Shown: one piece after another, positions 1-12,495 of the stretch | How positions within the stretch are numbered: the first letter of the stretch is position 1 | Layout of the letters: each line of letters opens with the position of its first letter | Assembly: GCF_023343835.1 (NCBI RefSeq) | Contig: NC_064443.1 | Location: 3,100,001-3,164,000 of the forward strand | Reading direction: 5' to 3' | Length of the DNA stretch: 64,000 nt | Source of the DNA: Lagopus muta | Taxonomy: Eukaryota; Chordata; Aves; Galliformes; Phasianidae | Notes under the pieces: model-generated | Told to the model about the DNA's origin: nothing | What the model saw: only the letters and a program-made list of their open reading frames with translations | Databases searched by the model: none | Made by a program: the position numbers and the translations under genes

Positions 1-1478
1 CAAGAACATCGCCATGCCCTTGTGTCCGCCCACCTCCTCGTCTGTGGGGAGAAAACTGGCATGGGTGAAGGGATCCTCCACCCAAACACCGTGCTTCCAT
101 GCTAGCTTGGTGCCTTTGGCCATCCCCAGAACCACACAGCCCTTCATCCTAGAGCTAGTGGAACCCAAAACCTGGACAGGTTAGCAGAGGTGTCCCATGC
201 CCAGGATGCAGGGAGCCACACAGCATCACCCAGCCCACCCTGTTCCTCAGGAGGACACTCACCAGGCACAAAACTCAGGTGGATGGTGCGGGCAAAGCTC
301 TTCCCTTCTGCCTTCAGCCTTCGGATGGCCTCAAGGTACCTGTGGGTGATGTGAGGAGATGGTTTGAAAGTGCTGGGTGCAGGGAGCGGGGCTGACACTC
401 CTGAGCCGCCATGTGCACCAAGCCCCCACTCACTGGATGGAGACACACTTCATGTCCTGGGCACCCCGGGCATAGATGTTGCCCTGGGAATCCTTAACAG
501 CTTCGAAGGGTGGGTAGGTCCAGTGCTCCTGTGGGAAAATGAGCTGTGACCCCATATCACAAGGCTACCCCTGTGCCCAGCCCCTCCGACCCCGTACCTC
601 GAAAACTGGCACAACGTCGGTGTGGGAGTTGAGCAGGATGGAGCGCAGGCGGGGATTTGTGCCCGGCCAGGTGAGGACCAGCACCACACGGCCCTGGCAC
701 ACCTGTGAGCAAAGGCTGCATGTCACTGGGGTGGGACAGGGGGACGCAGCGGTTGGGACAGGCTCATTCCCCCACCGCGGCCACTTGGCAGCCACAAGCA
801 ATTCAGAGGAAGTAAAACCCTAAGGCCTGGGTGTCCCCTGTGCCAGCCACTGTCCCTTCCTGGGGACACAGGGGACATCTGCAGCCAGCGTCACCCTGCC
901 TGGTCCCTGGCTAATCATAGCACAGCCAGCCACAAAGGTCAGAGGGACAGGCAGGATCAGCAGAGCATTAGGGCAGCAGCAGGCACCTCCTGCCACCCGT
1001 GGGCTGGTGGAGAGAGGCCCTGACCCCCAGCAATGGTGTGGGACCAGCCCTGGGGCTGCCCTGCTCACCTCCACTTTCTGGCACGCCAAGCCCAAGTCGG
1101 TGCCCACACGCTCCAAAAACTGGACTGCTGCATCTGGGGGTGAGAAAAGATGGATGATGGGGTGAATTCATGGCAAAGCAAGGGTGGCCTTGCCCGAAGC
1201 ATGGGAGGGGATAAGGCACTGCAGTCTTCCTTGCGCTGGGACTGCAACAGCCCGGGCCTCGAGCATCAGGCACGTGGGTCCAAAGAACGATCCAAAGAGC
1301 AGCGCAGGGGAAGGAGCCATGCTGCCAGCCTCGAGCCCTGGGTCCCCACCACATCCCTGCTCTCCTCACCGTAGTCAGGCTTGGGGTGCACGGTGTCGAT
1401 CCTCAGGTACTCTCGGAAAAGTGTCACCGAAGGGTTCTCCGAGGCCCCCGCGCTCTTCCCTTGCTTGCCGGGTGCCAT
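1..1478 (-). CDS. ACY1: Aminoacylase-1, 5' part (cut by the left window edge)
   Basis: Zinc enzyme of the M20 family that hydrolyses N-acyl amino acids in the cytosol. Six coding exons are visible on the minus strand: 1478-1370, 1133-1069, 702-598, 528-434, 339-263 and 41-1 (incomplete). They join in phase to 164 codons, about 40% of the roughly 408-residue human protein. Family landmarks in order: [14 protein letters not shown] near the start, LTWPGTNP, the metal-binding SHTDVVPVF, the GAQDMK metal-ligand motif, and VPDEEVGGH, which carries the catalytic and ligand acidic residues. The start ATG at 1478 follows a good acceptor at about 1486, so the preceding exon is probably non-coding. The zinc-binding lid domain and C-terminus lie outside the window. 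It is tandem with ABHD14A, whose poly(A) signal lies just upstream. Identity is secure. Confidence 0.95.
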
Positions 1479-1885
1479 TCCCGGACTGCAGAGCCGCGGG
1501 GGAAGAGACAGTTAAACCCCTCCTTCCGTCCCCCGCTCCTCCGAAGCAGGACGGGGCAAAGTTCGGCCCTTGGGAGGAACGGGGCTGAAGTGGGGGTGGA
1601 GGGGCCGTGGGGTCGGCGGGGGCTGCGGGAGGGTGGCGGGGGGTGCGCGCACACGCGGCGCTCAGTGGGGCGCAGGAGCCAGGAAAACACCGCGGGTTTG
1701 TGGGGCGGAGGGCACGAGGAGCTCAGAGGATCGCACGGTGCCACGCTTGCGGTGCGGGGAACCGGGGGACCGAGGGTGCGCGGCCCCATAAGTGGGGTGC
1801 GGGCAAGGAGTGGTAGGTTCGGGGCTGCCCCCCGCCCGACGCCGCCCGTTCCCGGCCCCGAACCCCCGCTGCCCCCGGCCCTACC

Positions 1886-1990
1886 TCCGCGCCGCCGTCG
1901 CTGCCGGCCCGCTCCCGCTCCGCCCCCCCGGCCCCGCTCCGCCCCGCTCCATCCCGCTCCGCCCCGAGGCGCCTGGGGACACGGCAGAGA
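1886..1990 (-). promoter_or_regulatory. ACY1: Probable non-coding first exon and GC-rich promoter of ACY1
   Basis: On the minus strand a GAG|GTAGGG donor lies at 1885/1884. It would pair with the strong acceptor at 1487/1486, which has a TTAAC branch-like site and a pyrimidine tract, just ahead of the coding start. The flanking DNA is a run of GCTCC and CCGCC boxes typical of a CpG promoter. The exact transcription start cannot be read from sequence; the exon right end is a guess. Confidence 0.45.
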
Positions 1991-2005
1991 CCGGAGCGCG
2001 ACGTG

Positions 2006-2011
2006 TTTATT
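2006..2011 (-). terminator. ABHD14A: Poly(A) signal of ABHD14A
   Basis: AATAAA on the minus strand, about 475 bases beyond the ABHD14A stop codon and the only canonical signal between that stop and ACY1. It lies within roughly 20-120 bases of the inferred ACY1 first exon, so the two genes almost touch. Confidence 0.6.
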
Positions 2012-2242
2012 GGCCTCGGGACAGGCGGCTCGCAGATCCTTCCTTCCAGCTCGCGGCCCCCCTCCCCCGCCAGCATCGCGGCACCGTGCCCAGAGCCCTG
2101 GCACCGGGGTTGCCCTGCCAGAACATCATTCTGAAATTCAGAGAAGGTACCAGGGGGCCGTGGGTGGGCACAGAACAGCCCCCTCTCCCCCAGGGCAGTA
2201 GGCACAGCCCCAAGCTGCTGCTCAGACAGCGTTTGGACATCA

Positions 2243-2312
2243 CTCTCAGTGTTTTTGTGTGGTTCTGTGTGGAGCCAGCACCTCTTCCAACTTGGGATAT
2301 TCCATGATTCCA
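2243..2312 (+). mobile_element. Short degraded CR1 LINE 3' tail
   Basis: The stretch reads like the end of an avian CR1 element: a GGAGCCAG...CCTCTTCCAACTTGGGATATT segment followed by a CATGATTC tail resembling the CR1 3' repeat ATTCTATG. Only about 70 bases are recognisable and they are diverged, so the insertion looks old. It would lie inside the ABHD14A 3' UTR, antisense to that transcript. Confidence 0.4.
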
Positions 2313-2485
2313 CAGTTCGATGAGCATGGAACCTCTGCTCCCAACCACAAGAGGGAGAGGCGATACTGCAGGAGGGCACTGCTGGCGATTCACCCCCAGC
2401 CCCACACCACCTCCCCACCTCCCAGCGAGGCACAGAGACAAAGCCAAGGCCCCACTGCCCTCTGCCCAGTGCAGCAGCACCCAGA

Positions 2486-3555
2486 TCATTTCAGCTGGCC
2501 CAGGAAGCCCAGCAGGGCCTGGTGGAAGTCCTCCGGCTTGTCCATGTAGCAGGCATGGCCAGCACCAGGCAGCACAACCACGCGGTGCTTGGGGAGATGC
2601 TGGAGGCTCTGCAGGGCCTGCTGGCCCAGGCCAGTGTCACGCTCACCATACAGGATCAGGGTGGGCGTCTGAAAAAGAGGAGAGAAAGGATATCGGAGAG
2701 GTGGGATGTCAACCTCAGCCCAATCAGCACCTCAATAAAATGGCAGGAGAGTTGGGAGCACAGCACCCGGCACCCTGCTGGCCTCACCTGGACCTGCTGG
2801 TACTGCACGGCGCTGTATTCCCGTGTGCCCACAGGTGCGATGGGCACAAAGCCGGCCAGCTGCTCGCCATGTGCCAGGAGGAAGGGCAGGGCAAAGCGGC
2901 CGCTCATGGATGGGCTGACGAGGACCGGTCTCTGCAGGCCCAGCTGCCGCACGACACGCTGCAGGAAGGCTGCCCGACCCCACTGCGTGGCCACCGAGCC
3001 TGCGACAGGTGAATCCCCATAGCCTGGGGGGCGACACGGAGGATGCAGGGCTGGGGTTCAGCAGGAGAGCACCGCGAGCCCTTTGGGTGCCGGCCTGGAG
3101 GACCCGCAGCCCACGTCGCCCCCGGCACTCTCGGTCCTACCGGGCAGATCGATGGCGACGGCGCGGTGTCCTTCGGCGGCGAGCAGCGCCAGCGTGCCCA
3201 GGGCCTGCCATGTGCCGGAAGTGAAAGCCTGGCCGTGCAGCAGCAGCACGTCGGGCCTGCGGGGGGACACGAGGGCTCGGCACGGCGCGGGGCTGCGAGC
3301 CGCCCGCTGCGGGACAGTGACAGCGCGGCGGGACGCGGGGAGCCGCGGGCAGACCCACCTGCTGGATGCCGGGAATCGCGGCGCGGCGGCCTCCCTATAG
3401 GCGACGGCGGGGTCACCCGGCATCACTCCCGCCCGCACCGTGGCGTTGGCCGGGAGTCGGGCCGGGCCGTGGCGGCGGGCAGCGGGCAGCAGCAGGAGCG
3501 GGACACAGACCAGCACGGCGCCCAGGGCCAGCAGCGCCGGGCGGCCGCGGGGCAT
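2486..3555 (-). CDS. ABHD14A: Alpha/beta hydrolase domain protein 14A
   Basis: Predicted serine hydrolase with a membrane anchor. Four coding exons on the minus strand, 3555-3359, 3256-3141, 3023-2788 and 2668-2486, give 243 residues. The N-terminus (residues about 7-24) is a hydrophobic leucine-rich signal-anchor, as in mammalian ABHD14A. Next come VLLLHGQAF (oxyanion-hole loop), AVAIDLPGYG, the nucleophile motif SPSMSG (Ser about 145), LYGERD (Asp about 194) and GAGHACY (His about 221), so the catalytic triad is intact. It lies head-to-head with its paralogue ABHD14B across 685 bases and tail-to-head with ACY1. Identity rests on the N-terminal anchor plus synteny with ACY1 and ABHD14B. The physiological substrate is unknown; a role in cerebellar granule neurons has been reported for mammals. 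Confidence 0.93.
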
Positions 3556-3603
3556 GGCGGACGGCGGGACGTGCGAGGGTCGGATTGCCGCCCCGCGGAG
3601 CGC

Positions 3604-3727
3604 CCGCGCGAACCCGGGGCCCGACCTCGTTCGGCCGCGCTCGGCTCGGCGTGGCTCGGGAAGGCTCGGCTGAGCTCGGCGGCGCTCGGCAGGGTTCGGC
3701 TCCGCTCGGCAGCGCTCGGCTCGGCTT
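3604..3727. repeat. GCTCGG repeat block 1, ABHD14A side
   Basis: Imperfect tandem copies of a unit of about 10 bases built on GCTCGG (variants GTTCGG, GCTCGGC, GAGCTCGG). It begins about 50 bases upstream of the ABHD14A start codon, and each unit carries a CpG. Confidence 0.75.
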
Positions 3728-3884
3728 GCTTTTGATCGCCTTGAAAACAGGCGTTCCTCACACGATCCTCACTTCCCACACGAGCAGAAAGAATCCCCGT
3801 CCCCGAAATCAACACCACGGCCTTTCGGCGGAGTTGAGGGGACGCTCCGCCCCTCGTCCCCCTGCATACGACAAAAGCTCGCAG

Positions 3885-4128
3885 GGCTCCGATAGGGCTC
3901 GGGTTGGGGCTCGGGGGGTTCGGGGGGCTCGGGTAGCATTCGGCAGAGCTCGGGTAGTACTGGGATGCGCTCGGCTCGGCAGGACTCGGAAAGTGCTCGG
4001 AAGGACTCGGCTCGGTTAGGGCTCGGGCAGGGCTGGGCACGGCTCGGCAGAACTCGGCTCCGCTCGGGCAGGGCTCGGCAGGGCTCGGCTCAGCTCGCGC
4101 AAGGCTCGGCAAGCCTCGGTTCCACCCG
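3885..4128. repeat. GCTCGG repeat block 2, ABHD14B side
   Basis: About 20 degenerate copies of a 10-11-base unit, typically GGGCTCGGCA or GGACTCGGAA, ending about 110 bases before the ABHD14B start codon. Same motif family and orientation as the block at 3604-3727. The open frames through it come from the lack of stop triplets in the repeat and are not genes. Confidence 0.8.
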
Positions 4129-4240
4129 CCCGCTCTCGGCCGTGCCCGCCAGGCGGCGCCCCCGCTCCCTCCGCCCCCTGCGGCCTTCGGACCCGGGCGG
4201 TGCCCCGAGGCCCGGACCGGTCTCGGAGCGGTACCGAGCC

Positions 4241-5104
4241 ATGGCCGGCGCGCGGCTCACCGAGGGCACCGTGACGGTGGAGGGGCAGAGCCTCTTCTAC
4301 CGGGAGGCCCACCCGCAGCGGGCCCCGCGGCTGAACGTGCTGCTGCTGCACGGCATCCGCTTCTCCTCGGACACCTGGCTGCAGCTGCACACGATGGCCG
4401 TGCTGGCTGACGCCGGCTACCGGGCCGTGGCTGTCGACCTGCCGGGTAAGGCACGGCCGAGGGCACGTGGCGACGGCGCGGTGGCAGCCGTGTGACACGC
4501 AGCCCCTCGCTCCCAGGGCTGGGCCGCTCCAAGGACGCCGTGGCCCCCGCTCCGGTGGGGCAGCCGGCACCGGGAGCCTTCCTGAAGGCGGTGGTGGAGG
4601 CGCTGGGCCTGGCCCCGGCCGTGCTGGTCAGCCCGTCGCTCAGCGGCATGTACTCGCTGCCCTTCCTCTTCCAGCACGGGCACCTGCTGAAGGCCTACGT
4701 GCCTGTGGCGCCCATCTGCACAGAGAAGTTTGAGGCGCAGCAGTACGCCGGTGTCCAGGTAACGGGGTTGGGCATGGAGCACCTTCCCTTCCTCACCCCC
4801 ATCTCTCCTCTGGGAGATGGGGAAAGGGTAGGAGAGGTGCTCCTGCTGGAGGTGTAATGCTGCCCTGGGCCAGCGTTGCGAGCTGCAGCAATGCGAGCGT
4901 GGCCTGTGTACCTCTCCGCAGACGCCCACCCTGATTGTCTATGGGGACCAGGACGTTGAGCTGGGCCAGGTCAGCCTCAGCAACTTGCGACACTTGGCCC
5001 GCCACCAGGTGCTGGTGCTGCAGGGCGCCGGGCATGCCTGCTACCTGGACAAGCCTGAGGAGTGGCACCGTGGACTGCTGGCCTTCCTGCAGCAGTTGGA
5101 GTGA
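4241..5104 (+). CDS. ABHD14B: Alpha/beta hydrolase domain protein 14B
   Basis: Soluble alpha/beta hydrolase; the human protein (CIB) has been described as a lysine deacetylase that passes the acetyl group to CoA. Three coding exons, 4241-4445, 4517-4758 and 4922-5104, give 209 residues (human 210). There is no signal peptide, unlike ABHD14A. Motifs in order: [34 protein letters not shown] with Ser111 as nucleophile, VYGDQD (Asp about 160), [15 protein letters not shown] (His about 187). The last coding exon is exactly as long as that of ABHD14A (183 bases), which supports an origin by inverted duplication. The start is the first ATG of the conserved reading frame, 113 bases after the GCTCGG repeats. 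Confidence 0.96.
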
Positions 5105-5151
5105 GTGGGATGGGAAGGGCCACCCTTGGCACAACCGCTTCGTCGGGACCA

Positions 5152-5157
5152 AATAAA
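5152..5157 (+). terminator. ABHD14B: Poly(A) signal of ABHD14B
   Basis: AATAAA 48 bases after the stop codon. It implies a very short 3' UTR of about 65-80 bases. Confidence 0.85.
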
Positions 5158-5181
5158 ACCCTGAGATGTGCTGCCGCCCTG

Positions 5182-5345
5182 CTGCTTTGTTCCCTCCTCA
5201 TCATGGCACGTGCAGCGGGGGACAGCCACCCTCCTCCTGGCCTCATCCCCATCCTCTTCTCTCCTGCTTTGTTCCCTCCTCACTGTCTCGCACGCATTGG
5301 TTGACGGCGGCCCTCCTCCTGGCCTCATCCTCATCCTCTTCTTCC
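5182..5345. repeat. Tandem duplication of an 82-base unit
   Basis: Two diverged copies starting at 5182 and 5264. Each opens with CTGCTTTGTTCCCTCCTCA and closes with CTCCTCCTGGCCTCATCC. It starts about 25 bases beyond the ABHD14B poly(A) signal. Confidence 0.75.
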
Positions 5346-6846
5346 TCTTCCCACCCCTCCGGCCGCACACCCACTCCTAGGTTAATCCACAGGGGCTTAG
5401 AAGGTGACTGTCATCCTCAGCCGTCCCCTGCCTGTGGTGGCAGCCAGCATGTCCCAAGCACCCGGCGGATTTATGGTCACCAACAGATGGGGGGGGAAAG
5501 GCAGGGGAGGCCAGACAGACGCCTGGCTGGACAGACAGAGTGCCGCTCGGTGCCCGCCACCTGCCTTTCCCCACTTGGTGCTGCTGAGCCAACCCTGGGG
5601 ATGCAGATGGAGCCGGCAGCAGGGTGCCACCCCCCTCCCTGCTCCCCCTCCAAGCCTGCCTGGGCTTTAGCTGCTTACGCCAGGGCCTATGAGGATTTAG
5701 CGGGGGAGGCACGCGGGCGGCGGGGGGGGTGACACTGGCAACGTGTCGGTGTGTGATGGGGGGCACGGAGCGGGGTAGGGGCCTGCTGGCACAGGGTGCT
5801 CAGCGCTTTGCAGCATCCATCTGCTGCTCCGGCACCGCAGCCCTAAGGGTGCCCACCCCCAACAGCACCCCTGGGTGCCGCCGTCCCAGCGTTGCCTGCC
5901 CGGTGCCCTTGAGCCCTTGAGCCCTTGTGCCCTGCCAGCTGATCGGCTTCCAGGAACAACAACAAAAAAAAAAACGCAATTACAAAGAGGGGCGATGTGC
6001 GAGCCAAGTGTGGGGGGGGACAGGAATGTCCCCAGCGGTGGCAGATGGCCTTACCCAGGGTGCATTGTTCCTTTTAGTGTCTCTTATCCGCTGTAATAGG
6101 ATCCCGGAGGGAGGGCTGTGGGAGAGGGGAAGAGCGAGGGGGGCCCCAGCGGGCCGGGGTGGGGGCCGGGGCTGCCAGCCTGCCCCGAGCCCGTCAAGCG
6201 GCTCATTGTTCGCGGCCCGGGTGGCACGGGGCGGCCCCGGCGGCATGCGGCACTGAGCGGCGGCGGTGCGGAGAGGTACCGGGCTGCGAGCGGGGCGGGG
6301 GGAGCGGAGAAACTTTCCTTCTGGGCGATGGGGGGTGGTCGCGCTGTCCCCTCACCACCTCCCGCTGCCGCCCGGCACCCGGCCCTTGTCCCCACGCCCC
6401 CCCGGCGGCAGACGGCGCCGTGCTTTCCTCCTCCCCGCACCCCCCTCGCCATCGGCTCTCGTGCCCCCGCTTTTGTCCCCGCCGGGTCACCCGTGGGGGC
6501 TCGGGGGCTGCTGGCGCTGCCGCCGCCCCACCCCGCTCCCCTGATGGCCACCTCGGCGGCGAGCCCTGCCAGCACCCAGAATAGCCGTGCCCCCTCCCCC
6601 CGACAGCGCCCGCAGACCGGGCCCCATCCCCACCGCGGGTGCTTTGTTCCAAAGCCGCTTGGCATCGCCGCCGGCATCCCGCCCACCCGCTCCCGGACAC
6701 GCGGCGATTGTCCCCTGCTGTCCCCTCCCCGGCCGCCTCCGAGCATGAGGTGCTGCTGGGTGCCTCCCCCCTTCCCCTAGGCATTCCCCAGCCGGGGGTC
6801 CGGCCACCCCCAGCCCAGGGGTCGGGACACCTGGCCGTACCCCGCA
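5346..6846 (+). promoter_or_regulatory. PCBP4: ABHD14B-PCBP4 spacer with the likely PCBP4 promoter and 5' UTR
   Basis: No conserved protein is visible. From about 6080 the sequence becomes strongly CpG-rich, as expected for the PCBP4 promoter and its non-coding first exon. A candidate first-exon donor (GAG|GTACCG) lies near 6275. The next acceptor, at 6844-6846, opens the exon that carries the start codon. The 5350-6050 part holds only a short A-run near 5950 and no recognisable element. Confidence 0.4.
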
Positions 6847-6869
6847 GGAAACCCCATGTCCCCCAGGCC

Positions 6870-10161
<3,292 letters not shown>

Positions 10162-10669
10162 ACCCCTCTGTGGGTGAACAAGGGAGGTCCTGGTGCCACC
10201 TGGTGCCAAGGACACCCCTTGTCCTCCATCCCTCCCCCAGTCGTCCCCCCCAGCATCCCATGCCCAGGGGAGGGGGGCCCAGAAGTGATGGCCTCTGGAG
10301 CAAAAAGAGTTGCTCCAATGCCCATCCTGGCAGCACTGTGTCCCCTCTCCCCCCCAAACTTGCTATGGTATGGGTAGGAGGGCTGTCCCTGCTGGGGGGG
10401 GGGACATCCTCCAACTCCCTGGTGTCCTTTGTCCCTACCTTTGCCCACACTGCTGTCCCTCTCCTGCCATCCCCAACCCTCTGGGCTGAACCCCAGAGCT
10501 GCTGAGGGGCTGCCTGGCCTCTATGGTGTTCCCCCATCCCCTGGCTGTGTCAGGGGGACTTTCCCCTGGGCAGTCACCTCCCTCCCAGCAACCCCCAAGA
10601 GCCTGCTGGCTTGGAAATGCTGTATATATAAGTCTATATTTTTCCTCCTTTGTAACTTATCAATGGTTT

Positions 10670-10675
10670 AATAAA
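10670..10675 (+). terminator. PCBP4: Poly(A) signal of PCBP4
   Basis: AATAAA 509 bases after the PCBP4 stop, preceded by a TATATA-rich stretch typical of 3' UTR ends. A CATAAA variant in the opposite orientation at 10685-10690 could serve the convergent GPR62. Confidence 0.85.
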
Positions 10676-11193
10676 AAGATCAAATTTATGTGAAAAAGAT
10701 ACATTTTCCACCTCCCGAGTGGAGACTCCCCCAGCTCAGGGAAGTGCATGAGGTGACAACAGAGGGGTGGCCCTGCGGCCAGTGATCTTCCCTGAGCCCC
10801 CTCCCTGCCCCATGCACCTTTCCCCAGCCCCTATTGCTGGAGTAGGGTTTCCTGTTTTTGGAGACTGGGGGCACAGCATCCCCCCCAGCAGCATCCTGAC
10901 TTTCAGGAGGGGAGGTACTGGGCACCATGGGCACTGGTGTTATGGTGTTAGTGGTGTTATCTGAGCTGGGGAGGGTGCAGGGTGACCCTGGCAGGAGTCC
11001 CACAGGGGAATGGTCCCCCAAGCTGTAGCTCCTCAGCTTCCTATGTCCCATGTGCTGCAGGAGCCAGGGATGTTCCCAGCATGCAGAATGGAAATGACAG
11101 CACCCGAAATGCGGCCAAGAGCCCTTCCTCCAGCATGCAGACTGGGACAGCAGGCAAAACGTGGACCAGGAGCAAAGAGGATGGTTCCCAGAG

Positions 11194-12495
11194 CTACAGT
11201 GGCACGGAGCTCTGCTCTTGGACGCTCTCTTCGGGAACCTGGCCCGGGATGGGGCAGCCCCCCTTGCCCTGCTCCAGCTTGTTCCTGGGGCTGATGCACC
11301 CAGCATGGGTTTCCAGCGTGCAGGTTGCCCTCTGGAGGAACTGCAGGACGTTTTCCTGGACAGACGCCTCAGAAATGGCCAAGCACAGCTCTTGGCCCAG
11401 CGGACGGTGGAGGAGACTGCGCCAGAGCCGGGCCAGCTCCTGGCGGATCTGTCGGTTAAGCAGCCCATAGAAGAAGGGGTTGATGGCGAAGGAGGAGTAG
11501 GCAATCCAGGTGACCACCATCTCGCTGTGCCCACCGCCCTCCGCAGAGGCACCCACAGAGGAGTGCAGGTGGAAGGCAAAGAAGGGCAGCCAGCAGCACA
11601 GGAACTGTCCCACGATGAGCAGCAAGGTGAGGATGGCCTTGTTCCCTCCCAAAAAGCGTTCAGGTGCCAGCCGGGGCAGCGGCAGGTTCCGCATGGTGAC
11701 GATGGTCAGTTGGCTGGCAATGGAGTCACAACGGGGCCGTGGGGCAGCTGCTGGGGCAGGTGTGTGCTGTAGGGCTGCCAGCCGGGCCACCCGGTAGACA
11801 CTGCAGTAGACAGCGAAGATGATAATGGTGGGCAGGATGAAGCAGGTGATGCTAAAGATGATGACAAAAGCCTTCTTGTGGGCCCCAGGGCTCCAATAGA
11901 CCGTACAGCGGCTGGCGCTGGTGGCCCCGTTGTCTTGAGGCCAGCCCACCAGTGCCAGGATGGTGATGAGGACAGACTTGACCCAAATGAGGATAACCCC
12001 GGCCACAGCCAGCCTGATGGTCATCTTGACCTCGTAGCGCAGGGGGTGGACGATGTAGTAGTACCGCTCAACACTGATGATGGAGACGGTGAGGATGGAG
12101 GCGCTGATGAAACAGACGTTAAGGAATATCAAGGCCTGGCACTCAGCGATGCTGTAGATGACCCTGTCGAAGCAGGAGGAGCTGGAGATGATCCCCAGAG
12201 GCATGAGGAAGATGGCAGAGAGGAGGTCAACCACGCAGAGGTGGCAGACAAAGATGAACTTGCGGACGAGGGGCGTCTTCAGGATGACCACCATCACCAC
12301 CACATTGGCCACTAGGGCAGTGATAGTGAGCAGGACCATGAAGAGGAGGCCCAGCACCTCCTGTGCTGTGGACTGCTCTGGAATGGTGGGGTTCTCCAGG
12401 CTGGCCGTGGCATTCGGCCCCATCTGGCTAGCCATACCCACAGGAACTAAGCCAGCAGCTCTGCTGTCGGTATCACACGGACAGAATTCCTGCAT
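11194..12495 (-). CDS. GPR62: Orphan class A GPCR of the GPR61/GPR62 family, by position GPR62
   Basis: Single-exon seven-transmembrane receptor of 433 residues, or 413 if translation starts at the in-frame ATG at 12435. That second ATG has good context and opens MASQMGPNATAS, similar in length to the human N-terminus. It keeps an N-glycosylation site (NAT), TM2 FVCHLCVVDLLSAIFLMPLG, an ERY in place of DRY (VERYYYIVHP), TM6 CWLPFF and NPFFYG in TM7. The tail has ENVLQFLQ and IPGQVPEES. The sequence looks closer to human GPR61 than to the diverged human GPR62, but the position between PCBP4 and PARP3 is that of GPR62. Mammalian members show constitutive activity and no accepted ligand. About 500 bases of 3' flank (10690-11193) hold nothing else. 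Confidence 0.9.
   Translation of the reverse strand: MQEFCPCDTDSRAAGLVPVGMASQMGPNATASLENPTIPEQSTAQEVLGLLFMVLLTITALVANVVVMVVILKTPLVRKFIFVCHLCVVDLLSAIFLMPLGIISSSSCFDRVIYSIAECQALIFLNVCFISASILTVSIISVERYYYIVHPLRYEVKMTIRLAVAGVILIWVKSVLITILALVGWPQDNGATSASRCTVYWSPGAHKKAFVIIFSITCFILPTIIIFAVYCSVYRVARLAALQHTPAPAAAPRPRCDSIASQLTIVTMRNLPLPRLAPERFLGGNKAILTLLLIVGQFLCCWLPFFAFHLHSSVGASAEGGGHSEMVVTWIAYSSFAINPFFYGLLNRQIRQELARLWRSLLHRPLGQELCLAISEASVQENVLQFLQRATCTLETHAGCISPRNKLEQGKGGCPIPGQVPEESVQEQSSVPL

Larger units (their letters stand above)
3556..4240. promoter_or_regulatory. Bidirectional promoter between ABHD14A and ABHD14B
   Basis: Only 685 bases separate the two divergent start codons, so the promoters and 5' UTRs of both paralogues must lie here unless either uses an unseen upstream non-coding exon. 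The DNA is CpG-rich with no clear TATA box. Much of it is made of GCTCGG-type repeats in two blocks around a more ordinary core at about 3730-3885. Confidence 0.6.

Noticed and set aside
3366-4112. Open frames of about 220 codons between ABHD14A and ABHD14B
   Set aside because: They follow the GCTCGG repeats and antisense ABHD14A exon 1; composition is repetitive with no domain.
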